From NCBI GenBank assembly GCA_947624235.1, contig CANQJK010000007.1, positions 1-43,842 on the forward strand: a DNA stretch of 43,842 nt, in the 5' to 3' direction. Positions 1-8,848 of this stretch are shown here, in pieces (the stretch's first letter is position 1; each line of letters opens with the position of its first letter). The notes below the pieces were generated by a model, which saw nothing but the letters and a program-made list of their open reading frames with translations, was not told the DNA's origin and made no database searches. Source of the DNA: an uncultured Clostridia bacterium (GTDB taxonomy: Bacteria; Bacillota; Clostridia; Christensenellales; CAG-314). Position numbers and translations under genes: made by a program.

Positions 1-744
1 AATGTTAATGAGAGTGTGTATGTTAATGAGAGAGTGTGTGTAAATGTAAATAACGGTTGTTGCTCTCTCACGCTTTTAAAGCGAAACAAATTGAAAAAAA
101 TAACAGTCAACTTAAAAGCGAAACGCGCAATTCAAAAAGAGCCAATGTGCTTTGATCAAAAAGCGGTGCGCTCAACCTGAAAAGCAGTGCATAAAACGCG
201 AACAAAGCAGACAAATCGTAACGAGCAATAATTTTTCCCGAATTAAACCGAAGTATGTTCCGTTCTCCGCTCGATCGCTTGAAAGCGAATTGTCTTGTTG
301 CGTTTGTTGTCACGCCTAAACATATCTCACAGAGCAGATTTTTACAGTCGCATTTTTGACGGGTAAGTTACGAAAAAGATTTCATCTCGTTTTTACTAAA
401 ACAACGATTTCTACAAACTTTATTTTCATATTCAAACATATCTTACAGGGAAGAATTTATAGCCACATTTCGACGGCAAGACGCACAAAAGATTTTATCT
501 CGTTTTTACTAAAATAACGTTTTCTACAAACTTTCTTTTTACGTCCAAACATATCTCACAGAGTCGAATTTTACAGTCGCATTTTGGACGGGCAATATGT
601 AAAAAACGGTTTGCCTGTTTTTCTACAAAAACAACGATTATTACAAAATTTTAGCTTTTGTAAGCCCAAAATTGACAAAATTCTGCAAAAATATAACAGT
701 AAAAGTGAACCTGACGGCAAAATTATTATTTATCGCTTTTTGTA
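1..744. other. AT-rich intergenic region at left edge, no convincing gene
   Basis: No reading frame here has a ribosome binding site or a recognisable product; the short frames are low-complexity. The first 42 bases contain two near-identical copies of TGTTAATGAGAG followed by a GT-rich tail (from about 3 and 20). Around 75-130 the motif AAAGCGAAAC occurs twice. Positions 320-668 hold the three-copy ~115-bp repeat described separately. The edge may be the 3' flank of a gene outside the window. Confidence 0.6.
320..668. repeat. Three tandem degenerate ~115-bp repeats
   Basis: Three consecutive units begin at 320, 436 and 549, each with ACATATCTYACAG. Each continues with a conserved ACAGTCGCATTTT-like block, then a CTCGTTTTTACTAAAA-like block followed by ACAACGATTTCTACAAA-like sequence, and ends in a CCAAA or CCTAAA boundary. 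Periods are 116 and 113 bases. Copies 1 and 2 share the CTCGTTTTTACTAAAA block exactly; copy 3 is more diverged. The units are non-coding and lie just upstream of the glycerol operon promoter. Function is unknown. Confidence 0.75.
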
Positions 745-774
745 TTGACAAATTGATTTTTTTGCGAGTATATA
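745..774 (+). promoter_or_regulatory. Probable sigma-A promoter of the glycerol operon
   Basis: TTGACA (745-750) is followed 18 bases later by TATATA (769-774; GTATAT at 17 bases is an alternative). The predicted start near 781 gives a leader of about 36 bases before the ATG at 817. No clear catabolite-repression (cre) site was seen. Confidence 0.6.
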
Positions 775-816
775 CTTCTTATACAAACTACTTCGTTGTA
801 AAAAGAGGTGACAAAA

Positions 817-2244
817 ATGTATGATGTATTGATCGTCGGGGCAGGAGTCGTGGGATGTTCTCTCGCACGAGAATTGTCACGATGGAATTTGAGCATCGCC
901 GTCGTCGAAAAGGAAAACGACGTTGCAATGGGCACGAGCAAAGCCAACTCGGGCATTGTTCATGCGGGTTTCGACGCCCACACGGGCACAAACAAAGCGA
1001 TATACAATGTTTTAGGTGCCAGGATGTTTCCTCATTTGGCGGAGGAGTTGGATTTCCCCTACCGCAAAAACGGCGCTTTTGTGTTGTGCTTTGACGAAAA
1101 CGACCGTCCCAAGTTGTCGGAATTGTTGGAGCAGGGCAAACGCAACGGCGTAACGGGACTGTCCATATTGGACGGAGACGCCATTCGCAAAATGGAACCC
1201 AACGTATCCGACAAGGTGGTGGCGGGGCTTTACGCAGAAACAAGCGGTATCGTCAGTCCTTACGAGATGACCATTGCTTATGCCGAAAACGCCTGCGTCA
1301 ACGGCGTGGAATTTTTGTTGGGACGGGAAGTGCTGGGTATCGGCGCGACCAACATGGGCTTTGAAGTCAAGTTGTCCGATCAAACGGTTTGGGCAAAAAT
1401 CGTCGTCAACTGCGCGGGAGTTTTTGCCGACAAAATTTACTCTATGGTATCGGGCGAAAACAACTTCGAGATCGTGGCGCGCAAAGGCGAGTACTGTCTG
1501 TTGGACAAAAAATGCGGAGGGCTCACCGACAAAACGCTGTTCCAACTTCCCACCGCTATGGGCAAGGGCGTGTTGGTAGCGCCCACAACGCACGGCAACA
1601 TCATCGTGGGACCGACTGCTCAGGACGTCGAGGACAAAGAGGACGTGGACACGACTTTTGACGGATTGAACCTTGCTTTCAACACGGCAAGCAAATCTGT
1701 GCCCACCCTTGCGCGTAGAAATATCATCACCCAATTTGCAGGGCTTCGCGCACACAGCACGGAGGGAGACTTTGTTATCGGCGAAAGCGAAATTGCCAAT
1801 TTCTACAACATCGCGGGCATCGAATCGCCGGGACTTTCCTCTGCGCCCGCCATTGCAGTGGACGTTGCCGAGGAGATCGCCAACAAATTGCAGGCGGATA
1901 AAAAGGACAATTTTGTAGCCAAGCGCAAGGGTATCCCCTGTTTTGCCAAAATGAGCGACAGCGAACGCGAACATCTCATTGCATCCGATCCGCTTTACGG
2001 CAAGATCGTGTGCCGTTGCGAAAACGTTACCGAGGGCGAAATAGTGGACAGTATTCGTCGTCCCCTCGGCGCGCGCGATTTGGACGGAGTCAAACGTCGC
2101 ACTCGCGCAGGTATGGGCAGATGTCAAATGGGATTTTGCACACCCCGCGTCATGGAAATTCTCAGTCGCGAACTGGGCGTAGATATGACGGAAATTACCA
2201 AATTCGGAAAAGGTAGCCACGTTGTGGTTGGGAGGACAGAATGA
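817..2244 (+). CDS. glpA: FAD-dependent glycerol-3-phosphate dehydrogenase, GlpA-type, with BFD-like [2Fe-2S] domain
   Basis: Probably oxidises sn-glycerol-3-phosphate to dihydroxyacetone phosphate in anaerobic glycerol catabolism. The 475-residue protein opens with an FAD-binding Rossmann motif GAGVVG (residues 8-13) and a DAO-type oxidoreductase fold. The C-terminus carries a BFD-like iron-sulfur domain with Cys399-x-Cys401 and Cys436-x4-Cys441. I chose ATG 817 because AGAGGTG (804-810) is then a ribosome binding site 6 bases upstream; a GTG at 808 is part of that site and is rejected as the start. It overlaps the next gene by ATGA and is first in an operon that includes glycerol kinase, which fixes the likely substrate. 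A related NAD(P)/FAD 2-hydroxyacid oxidoreductase is the main alternative; without glpK next door the substrate would be uncertain. Confidence 0.88.
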   Translation: MYDVLIVGAGVVGCSLARELSRWNLSIAVVEKENDVAMGTSKANSGIVHAGFDAHTGTNKAIYNVLGARMFPHLAEELDFPYRKNGAFVLCFDENDRPKLSELLEQGKRNGVTGLSILDGDAIRKMEPNVSDKVVAGLYAETSGIVSPYEMTIAYAENACVNGVEFLLGREVLGIGATNMGFEVKLSDQTVWAKIVVNCAGVFADKIYSMVSGENNFEIVARKGEYCLLDKKCGGLTDKTLFQLPTAMGKGVLVAPTTHGNIIVGPTAQDVEDKEDVDTTFDGLNLAFNTASKSVPTLARRNIITQFAGLRAHSTEGDFVIGESEIANFYNIAGIESPGLSSAPAIAVDVAEEIANKLQADKKDNFVAKRKGIPCFAKMSDSEREHLIASDPLYGKIVCRCENVTEGEIVDSIRRPLGARDLDGVKRRTRAGMGRCQMGFCTPRVMEILSRELGVDMTEITKFGKGSHVVVGRTE

Positions 2245-3512
2245 GAAAGTGCGATATAGTCGTGGTGGGCGGAGGTCCTGCCGGTCTTGCCGCCGCGGTG
2301 TCCGCCTTTGAGGCAGGCACAAAGGATATAGTTATTTTGGAAAGAGAGGAGCGCCTCGGCGGTATCCTCAATCAGTGCATACACAACGGTTTTGGGCTAC
2401 ACACCTTCAAGGAGGAGTTGACAGGTCCCGAATATGCCGACAGGTTTGAACAACTTGTGTACCAACGCGGTATCGAGTACAAACTGGGAAGCACCGTTAT
2501 CAACGTGACGGCGGACAAAACCGTCACCTACGTCAGCGAACAGGAAGGTTTGCAAAAAATCAGCGCCAAGGCTATCATACTTACATGCGGTTGTCGCGAG
2601 CGTCCGCGCGGAGGCATCAACATTGCAGGCGCGCGTGCGGCGGGCATCTTTTCGGCAGGCACGGCGCAAAAATTGGTAAATATCGACGGACTTATGCCGG
2701 GCAAAGAGGTCGTCATTCTCGGCTCGGGAGATATAGGTTTGATAATGGCGCGCAGAATGACGTTTGAAGGCGCCAAGGTCAAGGCGGTAGTGGAACTTAT
2801 GCCCTATTCGTCGGGCTTGAACCGCAACATAGTGCAGTGCCTCAACGACTTTGACATTCCCTTGATGTTCAGCCACACCGTGGTGGATATCAAGGCAACG
2901 AACGGACGAGTTTCGTCCGTCGTGATAGCCCAAGTAGACGACAAACTTCAACCCATAATGTCCACCGCGCAGGAGATCGCCTGCGACACGCTGTTGCTTT
3001 CGGTGGGATTGCTTCCCGAGAACGAACTTGCGGGCTATGCTGGCGTGGAACTTTCGCCCGTGACCAACGGTGCGGTAGTGGACGATCAGATGATGACAAG
3101 CGTAGAGGGCATCTTCGAGTGCGGAAACGTGCTCCATGTCCACGATTTGGTGGACTACGTCAGCGAAGAGAGCAGTCACGCGGGCAAATGCGCGGCCAAT
3201 TATGTGCAAAACGGCATGTCTGCCACGCAGTACGTTCCCACATGCGGAACAAACGGGGTGAGATACGTTGTGCCTCAAAAAATACGCAAGGACGCAAACG
3301 TCGAAAAGATCAGTTTGCGCATGCGCGTTGCCAATGCGTTCAAAAACGTGGAACTTGCAGTCCTTTTGGACGGCGAAAAAATATTCTCGCGCAAACGTCC
3401 CATCGTTACCCCGGGCGAAATGGAAACGGTCGTGCTCGGCAGTGAACTTGTCGCACGCATAAAACAAGGTTCCAAACTGGAAGTGACATTGTTGAAGGGA
3501 GAAGAAAAATGA
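2241..3512 (+). CDS. FAD/NAD(P)-dependent oxidoreductase, partner of glycerol-3-phosphate dehydrogenase
   Basis: A 423-residue protein of the pyridine-nucleotide-disulfide oxidoreductase superfamily, probably passing electrons from the preceding dehydrogenase to NAD(P) or a quinone. It starts with the FAD motif GGGPAG (residues 10-15). It has a CGCRERPRG motif near residues 115-123 and a second Rossmann motif (GSGDIG, near residue 162). A late ECGNVLHVHDLVDYV segment matches the FAD-binding end of the family. Its start overlaps the previous stop (ATGA), and its own stop overlaps the DUF1667 gene in the same way, implying translational coupling. In many Firmicutes this three-gene order accompanies glpK; there it functionally replaces GlpB/GlpC, which are absent here. 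The precise electron acceptor is not visible. Confidence 0.82.
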   Translation: MRKCDIVVVGGGPAGLAAAVSAFEAGTKDIVILEREERLGGILNQCIHNGFGLHTFKEELTGPEYADRFEQLVYQRGIEYKLGSTVINVTADKTVTYVSEQEGLQKISAKAIILTCGCRERPRGGINIAGARAAGIFSAGTAQKLVNIDGLMPGKEVVILGSGDIGLIMARRMTFEGAKVKAVVELMPYSSGLNRNIVQCLNDFDIPLMFSHTVVDIKATNGRVSSVVIAQVDDKLQPIMSTAQEIACDTLLLSVGLLPENELAGYAGVELSPVTNGAVVDDQMMTSVEGIFECGNVLHVHDLVDYVSEESSHAGKCAANYVQNGMSATQYVPTCGTNGVRYVVPQKIRKDANVEKISLRMRVANAFKNVELAVLLDGEKIFSRKRPIVTPGEMETVVLGSELVARIKQGSKLEVTLLKGEEK

Positions 3513-3868
3513 AAAAGTTTATCTGCATAAATTGTCCTTTGGGCTGTCATCTCGAAGTGGACGACAGCGATCCTAACGACATCAAGGTCAGCGGAAACAC
3601 CTGCCCTCGCGGAAAAATCTACGCCATTAACGAGATAACCGCGCCCAAGCGCATGGTAACAAGTTCGGTACCCGTTTCGCGGTCGGATCTGTTGCGCGTT
3701 TCCGTCAAGACCTCCCAACCGATACCCAAGGACAAAATTTTCGATTGCCTCAACGAGATAAAGAAAGCGCACGCCGAGGCTCCCGTTGCGATAGGCGACG
3801 TTATTGTGAGCAACGTTTGCGGAACAGGCATAGACGTCGTTGCAACGCGCAACGCGCACAAGATTTAG
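3509..3868 (+). CDS. DUF1667 four-cysteine protein of the glycerol operon
   Basis: A 119-residue protein with CxxCxxxC near the start (Cys6, Cys9, Cys13) and a fourth cysteine in CPRGK (Cys32). These probably bind an iron-sulfur cluster or zinc. The C-terminal half is a compact alpha/beta segment ending in a CGTGIDVVATRN motif. DUF1667 proteins habitually accompany the FAD dehydrogenase pair seen upstream, so an electron-transfer or assembly subunit is inferred. The start overlaps the previous stop by ATGA. The gap to glpK is only 9 bases and contains AGGAG. Its biochemical role is not established from sequence. Confidence 0.82.
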   Translation: MKKFICINCPLGCHLEVDDSDPNDIKVSGNTCPRGKIYAINEITAPKRMVTSSVPVSRSDLLRVSVKTSQPIPKDKIFDCLNEIKKAHAEAPVAIGDVIVSNVCGTGIDVVATRNAHKI

Positions 3869-3877
3869 GAGAACACA

Positions 3878-5359
3878 ATGAAGTACATTCTTGCGTTGGA
3901 TCAGGGAACAACGAGTTCGCGCGCAATTGTTTTTGACCACAGCGGACAGATCGTCGGTAGTGCCCAGCAGGAGTTTAAGCAGGTGTATCCTCAAACGGGT
4001 TGGGTAGAGCACGAACCGTTGGATATTTTGGGTAGCCAAGTTGCCGTTATTTCCGAAGCTTTGGTACGCGCGGGCATTTTTGCCGAAGATATTTCGGCAA
4101 TAGGCATCACCAATCAGCGCGAAACGACGATCGTTTGGGAAAAGAGCACAGGCAAACCCGTCTACAATGCCATTGTGTGGCAATGTCGTCGCACGGCAGA
4201 GTATTGCGAGGAGCTTCGCCGACTCAATTTGGACAAGATGATCTACGACAAAACGGGTTTGGTGTTGGACGCTTACTTTTCGGCAACCAAGATTAAGTGG
4301 ATATTGGATCATGTCGAGGGGGCGCGTGCTCGCGCCGAAAAGGGCGAATTGCTTTTCGGCACGGTGGACACCTACCTCATGTGGCACCTGTCCAAGGGCA
4401 AAATTTTCGCCACGGACTACACCAATGCGTCGCGCACCATGCTGTACAACATTCACACCCTTCGGTGGGATGACGATCTGTTGAGATTGTTCGACATCCC
4501 CAAGTGCATGCTTCCCGAGGTGCGCCCGAGCAGTTATTGTTTCGGTTTTGCCGATCCCTCGGTGGTGGGCGCAAACATTCCCATTTGCGGAGTGGTGGGC
4601 GATCAACAGTCGGCGCTGTTCGGACAACTTTGCGTGGACGTAGGCTCCATGAAAAACACCTACGGAACGGGATGCTTTTTGTTGATGAACACGGGCGACA
4701 AGCCCGTCAGATCCAACGGTTTGGTAACTACGCTTGCCGCGGGCGCTTCGGATAAGCCTCAATATGTGTTGGAGGGAAGCGTGTTTATGGGCGGAGCCAT
4801 CGTGCAATGGTTACGTGACGAAATGCGCATGATCCACACCGCAAGCGAAACGGAACGCTACGCTTTGAGCGTGCCCGACACCAACGGCGTGTACCTCATT
4901 CCTGCGTTTGTGGGCTTGGGAGCGCCTTATTGGGATCCCAACGTTCGAGGCTCTGTGTTCGGTTTGACGCGCGGTGCCCAAAAGGAACATTTTATCCGCG
5001 CGGCGTTGGAGAGCATCGCCTATCAGGTGTACGACGTGGCAAAGGCGATGGAAGCCGATCTCGGCAGTCCCATAACATCTTTGAACGTAGACGGCGGAGC
5101 AAGCGCCAACAACTTTTTGCTTCAATTTCAGGCGGATATCCTCCGCACAGAGGTGGTGCGTCCGCGCGTGATAGAAACCACGGCTCTCGGAGCGTGCTAC
5201 CTGGCGGGACTTGCCGTCGGCTATTGGGAGAACATCGAGGACATCAAGGGCAACAAACAGATCGAGCGCGTTTTCCGTCCGCAAATGGATGAGCAAACAC
5301 GGCTTAAACTTGTCGGCGGTTGGCAAGATTGCATTGCTCGCGCAAGGTATAAAGTTTAA
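3878..5359 (+). CDS. glpK: Glycerol kinase
   Basis: ATP-dependent phosphorylation of glycerol to glycerol-3-phosphate in the cytoplasm, supplying the dehydrogenase encoded upstream. The 493-residue length is standard for the family. The N-terminal phosphate-binding motif [13 protein letters not shown] lies at residues 7-19. Further hallmarks are [17 protein letters not shown], the YGTGCFLL segment and the [12 protein letters not shown] block of the FGGY ATPase fold. It is last in the operon; the ribosome binding site AGGAG overlaps the end of the DUF1667 gene. No glpF facilitator or glpP/GlpR-type regulator is visible within the window, so uptake must be encoded elsewhere or rely on diffusion. 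Confidence 0.97.
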   Translation: MKYILALDQGTTSSRAIVFDHSGQIVGSAQQEFKQVYPQTGWVEHEPLDILGSQVAVISEALVRAGIFAEDISAIGITNQRETTIVWEKSTGKPVYNAIVWQCRRTAEYCEELRRLNLDKMIYDKTGLVLDAYFSATKIKWILDHVEGARARAEKGELLFGTVDTYLMWHLSKGKIFATDYTNASRTMLYNIHTLRWDDDLLRLFDIPKCMLPEVRPSSYCFGFADPSVVGANIPICGVVGDQQSALFGQLCVDVGSMKNTYGTGCFLLMNTGDKPVRSNGLVTTLAAGASDKPQYVLEGSVFMGGAIVQWLRDEMRMIHTASETERYALSVPDTNGVYLIPAFVGLGAPYWDPNVRGSVFGLTRGAQKEHFIRAALESIAYQVYDVAKAMEADLGSPITSLNVDGGASANNFLLQFQADILRTEVVRPRVIETTALGACYLAGLAVGYWENIEDIKGNKQIERVFRPQMDEQTRLKLVGGWQDCIARARYKV

Positions 5360-5423
5360 CAAGCGACCGTGCACGGTTTGTGCACAAACGACAAAACAAA
5401 ATAGTTAAAAAATTTTCATGGCG

Positions 5424-5537
5424 CTGCCCATGGGCAGTTTTCGTTTTACGGAAACGAAAACGAAAACACGTTGCCTCCTCTGTAATTCCACCGCCAACGC
5501 GGTGGAAAAACGAAAATAAACTTCGGTAAACGAAGTT
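5424..5537 (+). promoter_or_regulatory. Series of hairpins between glpK and the hydrolase gene
   Basis: The 212-base gap has four inverted repeats: CTGCCCATGGGCAG (5424-5437) followed by TTTTCGTTTT, which may terminate the glp operon; a 10-bp stem GTTTTCGTTT/AAACGAAAAC (5437-5461); a 9-bp stem TTCCACCGC/GCGGTGGAA with loop CAAC (5486-5507); and a 7-bp stem AACTTCG/CGAAGTT (5519-5537). The last two would lie in the leader of the hydrolase mRNA. I recognise no known riboswitch fold and no clear promoter. Confidence 0.55.
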
Positions 5538-5571
5538 GAAAATAAAAAAATACAAAAAGGAGAAGAAAACA

Positions 5572-7833
5572 ATGCAAAAAGAAAAAGTCAAAGAAACTTT
5601 GCACGGCTTGTACACCAACAAGCACAAGTGGGCATTTATCATGTTGGCTTGCTGTATCGTACTGATCTTGCTCGCAGTTTTTGTGGGTTCGTGCGTGCAA
5701 ACGGCAGGTTGGTCTGCAACGGTCGAAGACTTGCGCAATGCCCAAAACAGTGGCACGATCACCCTCACGCCGACGGATGATCCCGATCCCGAGGTGGCTA
5801 ACCAATCCAAGACTTACACCGTGAGAGGAAGCGTTACGTCGGGTATTCTGTTTGTGCCCAAAAAGGCTTCCGAGGAGGACAAGCGTCCCGCAGTTGTGTA
5901 CACTCACGGATTGTACAACAACCGCGAAATGCAACTGCAAAACGCCATTGAGCTTGTTCGTCGCGGATATGTGGTACTGGTCATCGACCAAGTCAGCCAT
6001 GGTCACAACACAAGCACAAGTACGGGTAGCGCGTTTTCCAGCACGGAATTTATGAACGCGGCAAAGTACCTGTACAACCTGCCCTATGTCGATCAAACGA
6101 GGATCGGTGTTTCCGGTCACTCCATGGGCGGTAGCGCAACCAACAACGCGCTCAGAGACGACAGTCAGCAAGCGGGAAGCAAAACGGACGCCAACTTCAA
6201 AGCAGGCACCCACATGGGTATAATTTCCGCCTTCCTCACTCAGGCGAACAATGCGCCCTCCAACCAAAATATCGGTAGCAACGTTATCGCAGTGGGCAAC
6301 ATCAAGGCTTCCAGCGACGAGTTCTTTTACAGTAGCACTCTCAAAGAGAACACCTACGTTCCCGTTGCCAAAAACCAAGTAACAGAGGATAACTACTTCA
6401 ATTACTACCTCAAAAAGGGCGACGAGTACGTCAAACAAACCAAGGAAGACAGGTATCGTCCCTCCAAGACATACTACAACTTCACAAACCGTGGCGGTCC
6501 CACATTCTATTTGCAATCCAGTCAGGCATTCACGTTTACGAGAGGAACTGCTCCCACCGAAACGGATGATTGGGCAACGATCAACGGCGGAATTTACGCC
6601 AACGGCAAACTTGTGGCTGAACCTAATGGCAAAAAACTTGCAAGCGTGGCAAGCGAAGGCAAGCAGATAGCGTCGGTGGAGAATTCCATCCGCGTCGTCT
6701 ACGAAGCAAGAGAAACTCACCCCATGAACCACATGTCCACCAAGTCGGCGGCGCACATCATCGACTTCTGGTACAATGCGTTCGGTACGGTTGAAGCAGT
6801 GGGCTACAAGGCTCCCACCAACCAAACCTGGTGGCTCAAAGAAACGTTTGCGATCTTCGGATTTATCGGCATTTTCGGAATGCTCATTCCTTTGACGGAC
6901 ATTTTGTTGGGAACAAGATTGTTTGCTTCTTTGAAGGTCAACGAAGAAGAAGTTCGCGAAGCGCCCGTGCTTCTCACAAAGCCTCGCAAGCATGTGTCCT
7001 ACTGGCTGTCGGGTATCCTCACGGCGTGGTTCTCGGCTTACAGCCTCAAAAATATGACTGCCAATGACGGTTGGTTCAGCAAACTCGGTTTGAGCGGTTT
7101 GCTCAACAACACCACAGAAGGCTTCATCTACGCCAACATCGGCTCTATTGCCGCATGGGGCATGGTGTGCGCAGGCTTCGGCATTGCGGTAACGGCGGTT
7201 ATCTGGCTGATCAATCACTGCATCAACGTGTTTGTCTACAAAGACGACTACATCAACTACGATGAGCATCCGTTTGACGGATTTAAGATCCGCAGTTGGA
7301 AGAACTTGCTCAAAACGCCTCTTCTTGCGGCCATTTTGGTGGGTATTTTCTACACGGTCATCAACCTGATTTGGAGATGGACTGTTGTTGACTTCCGCTT
7401 CTGGACGTTTGACCTGAGAGTATTCGACCTTGTACGCGTACCTTCGATGCTCAAATATGTTCCCTACTTCTTCATCTTCTACATGGTGTTGGGAGTTTTG
7501 GGCAACAATTACAGCGTCAAGGATCTTCCCGAATGGGCTACGATCGCTATCAACGCAGTGTTCAACGTGATAGGCATCACCATCCTCATGTGGCACCAAA
7601 ACGACTACTTCATTCGCGTCGGCGCCGCAGTGGACAGCGGAAACAACCTGTTCTACATTGCTTGCTACCCCATCATCCCGTGCGTTGTTGTTGCAACGAT
7701 AATCGGCAGAAGGTTGTACAAGCGCACAGGCAACGCTTGGCTGGGCGGTCTTGTCAACGCGTTGATAATGACGTTCCTTGCTTGCGCAAATACGTCTGTC
7801 AACGGCACGGTGGCTTGGTTCTACGGAGCATAA
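5572..7833 (+). CDS. Membrane-anchored alpha/beta hydrolase with C-terminal multispanning domain
   Basis: A 753-residue protein. One membrane segment near residues 20-38 is followed by an alpha/beta-hydrolase domain facing outward. It has a THGLYNN oxyanion-type turn near residue 112 and the nucleophile elbow GHSMGG with Ser184. A candidate acid is in VIDQVSHG, and candidate catalytic histidines are His383 or His387. From about residue 420 to the end there are roughly eight hydrophobic helices (for example IFGFIGIFGMLIPLTDILLG). ATG 5572 is chosen for its AAAAGGAGAAG ribosome binding site; an in-frame TTG at 5536 has none. Dienelactone-hydrolase-like enzymes are the closest recognisable fold; substrate unknown. 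The gene stands alone between a structured leader and a terminator. Confidence 0.75.
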   Translation: MQKEKVKETLHGLYTNKHKWAFIMLACCIVLILLAVFVGSCVQTAGWSATVEDLRNAQNSGTITLTPTDDPDPEVANQSKTYTVRGSVTSGILFVPKKASEEDKRPAVVYTHGLYNNREMQLQNAIELVRRGYVVLVIDQVSHGHNTSTSTGSAFSSTEFMNAAKYLYNLPYVDQTRIGVSGHSMGGSATNNALRDDSQQAGSKTDANFKAGTHMGIISAFLTQANNAPSNQNIGSNVIAVGNIKASSDEFFYSSTLKENTYVPVAKNQVTEDNYFNYYLKKGDEYVKQTKEDRYRPSKTYYNFTNRGGPTFYLQSSQAFTFTRGTAPTETDDWATINGGIYANGKLVAEPNGKKLASVASEGKQIASVENSIRVVYEARETHPMNHMSTKSAAHIIDFWYNAFGTVEAVGYKAPTNQTWWLKETFAIFGFIGIFGMLIPLTDILLGTRLFASLKVNEEEVREAPVLLTKPRKHVSYWLSGILTAWFSAYSLKNMTANDGWFSKLGLSGLLNNTTEGFIYANIGSIAAWGMVCAGFGIAVTAVIWLINHCINVFVYKDDYINYDEHPFDGFKIRSWKNLLKTPLLAAILVGIFYTVINLIWRWTVVDFRFWTFDLRVFDLVRVPSMLKYVPYFFIFYMVLGVLGNNYSVKDLPEWATIAINAVFNVIGITILMWHQNDYFIRVGAAVDSGNNLFYIACYPIIPCVVVATIIGRRLYKRTGNAWLGGLVNALIMTFLACANTSVNGTVAWFYGA

Positions 7834-7835
7834 CA

Positions 7836-7843
7836 CCCCCCCC
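7836..7843. repeat. C8 homopolymer tract after the hydrolase stop
   Basis: Eight cytosines follow the hydrolase stop codon directly, then a run of seven A. It is one of six G/C homopolymers of eight or more bases in the window, all in intergenic DNA. Confidence 0.9.
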
Positions 7844-7880
7844 AAAAAAAGCTTGTTTGAGCAAATATTCAAGCAACACA

Positions 7881-7909
7881 AAGGCGAGGCACAACGCTTC
7901 GCCTTTTTT
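7881..7909 (+). terminator. Rho-independent terminator of the hydrolase gene
   Basis: Stem AAGGCGA (7881-7887) pairs with TCGCCTT (7899-7905), and the T-run extends to 7909. It lies 48 bases after the stop codon and just before the next promoter. Confidence 0.75.
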
Positions 7910-7914
7910 GCGTG

Positions 7915-7943
7915 TTGACATTTTCGTTGCAAAATAGTACAAT
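7915..7943 (+). promoter_or_regulatory. Promoter giving a leaderless metallophosphoesterase mRNA
   Basis: TTGACA (7915-7920), 17-base spacer, TACAAT (7938-7943). Only six bases separate the -10 box from the ATG at 7950, so transcription should start at or within a base of the start codon. No Shine-Dalgarno sequence is present. Confidence 0.8.
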
Positions 7944-7949
7944 GTCGGT

Positions 7950-8681
7950 ATGAAAAGGATAGGAGTCATCAGCGACGTACACGGCAATTTGGAGGCGCTC
8001 AAAGCCGTCTTGGCAATGTTGGACGAAATGCACTGCGACGAGATAATTCACACGGGCGACGCGGTAAGCATAGGCCCGAACTCCCGCGAGTGCCTTGACT
8101 TACTGCTTTCACGGCGGGATATCACTTGTTTGTTGGGCAATCACGACAGGGATTTTGTGCTTCGCCATGCCGATGTTAGGATGTTGTCCCATGTGCCTGC
8201 CGAGCACAAGGCGCAAGTGTTTGCCACGCTCACCGAGGAGCAACGAAAAGCGGTTATGGAGTTTCCACTGTTTGTGACGCGTCAATGTGCGGGCGACACG
8301 TTGCTTTTTTGTCACTACGCCCTTGCGCCGAGACCTTTTGATTGGCAAGTTTTCCCCTTTATGCCGTTGCAAAACGAGCCTTCCGTGCAGGCGTTTGACG
8401 AGATTTTTGCAAGCGCCGAGGCGGACGCCGTGTTTTTCGGACACAAGCACGAACCGTGTGATTTTGACGGGCGTATGCTCTATGTGGATGTAGGGAGCGT
8501 AGGCTGTCATCCTGCGCCCTTTGCGCGTGCCGTTGTAATAGACTACGACGCGGAAAAATGGACTTACAAACGGGTACAGACGCCCTACGACATGGACGCT
8601 GTCAAAAAGAAAATGTACGGTACCGTCGCATGCGGTAAACAGTTGTATGATTTTTATTTTTTGAGAAAGAATGTGCAATAG
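7950..8681 (+). CDS. Calcineurin-like metallophosphoesterase
   Basis: A 243-residue cytoplasmic phosphoesterase of the YfcE/MJ0936-like group. The metal-binding motifs appear in order: SDVHGN (Asp9, His11), HTGDAV, LGNHDRD and FFGHKHEP. Such enzymes use two divalent metals to cleave phosphodiesters; the natural substrate is not predictable. The start is secure because the first strand begins four residues in (MKRIGVISDVHGN). There is no ribosome binding site and the promoter abuts the ATG, so the mRNA is probably leaderless. It converges on the DegV gene, sharing a bidirectional terminator. Confidence 0.9.
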   Translation: MKRIGVISDVHGNLEALKAVLAMLDEMHCDEIIHTGDAVSIGPNSRECLDLLLSRRDITCLLGNHDRDFVLRHADVRMLSHVPAEHKAQVFATLTEEQRKAVMEFPLFVTRQCAGDTLLFCHYALAPRPFDWQVFPFMPLQNEPSVQAFDEIFASAEADAVFFGHKHEPCDFDGRMLYVDVGSVGCHPAPFARAVVIDYDAEKWTYKRVQTPYDMDAVKKKMYGTVACGKQLYDFYFLRKNVQ

Positions 8682-8754
8682 CGCCGAACGGACTGTTTTC
8701 GAATAAACGTCGGGGTGAAAAGTAAACTAAATATGGAATTCGCGTTACAAAATC

Positions 8755-8789
8755 AAAACGGCTTGAAACATGTGCTTCAAGTCGTTTTT
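8755..8789. terminator. Bidirectional terminator between convergent genes
   Basis: AAAACGGCTTGAA (8755-8767) pairs with TTCAAGTCGTTTT (8776-8788) with a single G-T pair, flanked by T-runs on both strands. It serves the metallophosphoesterase (plus) and the DegV genes (minus). The stem sequence recurs elsewhere in the window. Confidence 0.75.
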
Positions 8790-8848
8790 ACATATTTACA
8801 TATTGCGGTTCGTGCGACAGTTCCTTTTGCGCAAAGCGTTTTCGCCCG

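Noticed and set aside
107-313. 68-codon minus-strand frame near the left edge
   Set aside because: No ribosome binding site or recognisable feature; lies in AT-rich non-coding DNA.
320-668. CRISPR array
   Set aside because: Three long diverged units with no short identical repeats or unique spacers, and no cas genes.
808-816. GTG start for the first glycerol gene
   Set aside because: The GTG is part of the AGAGGTG ribosome binding site of the ATG at 817.
5446-7932. 828-codon open frame on the minus strand
   Set aside because: Antisense to the membrane hydrolase gene, which has a proper ribosome binding site and catalytic motifs.
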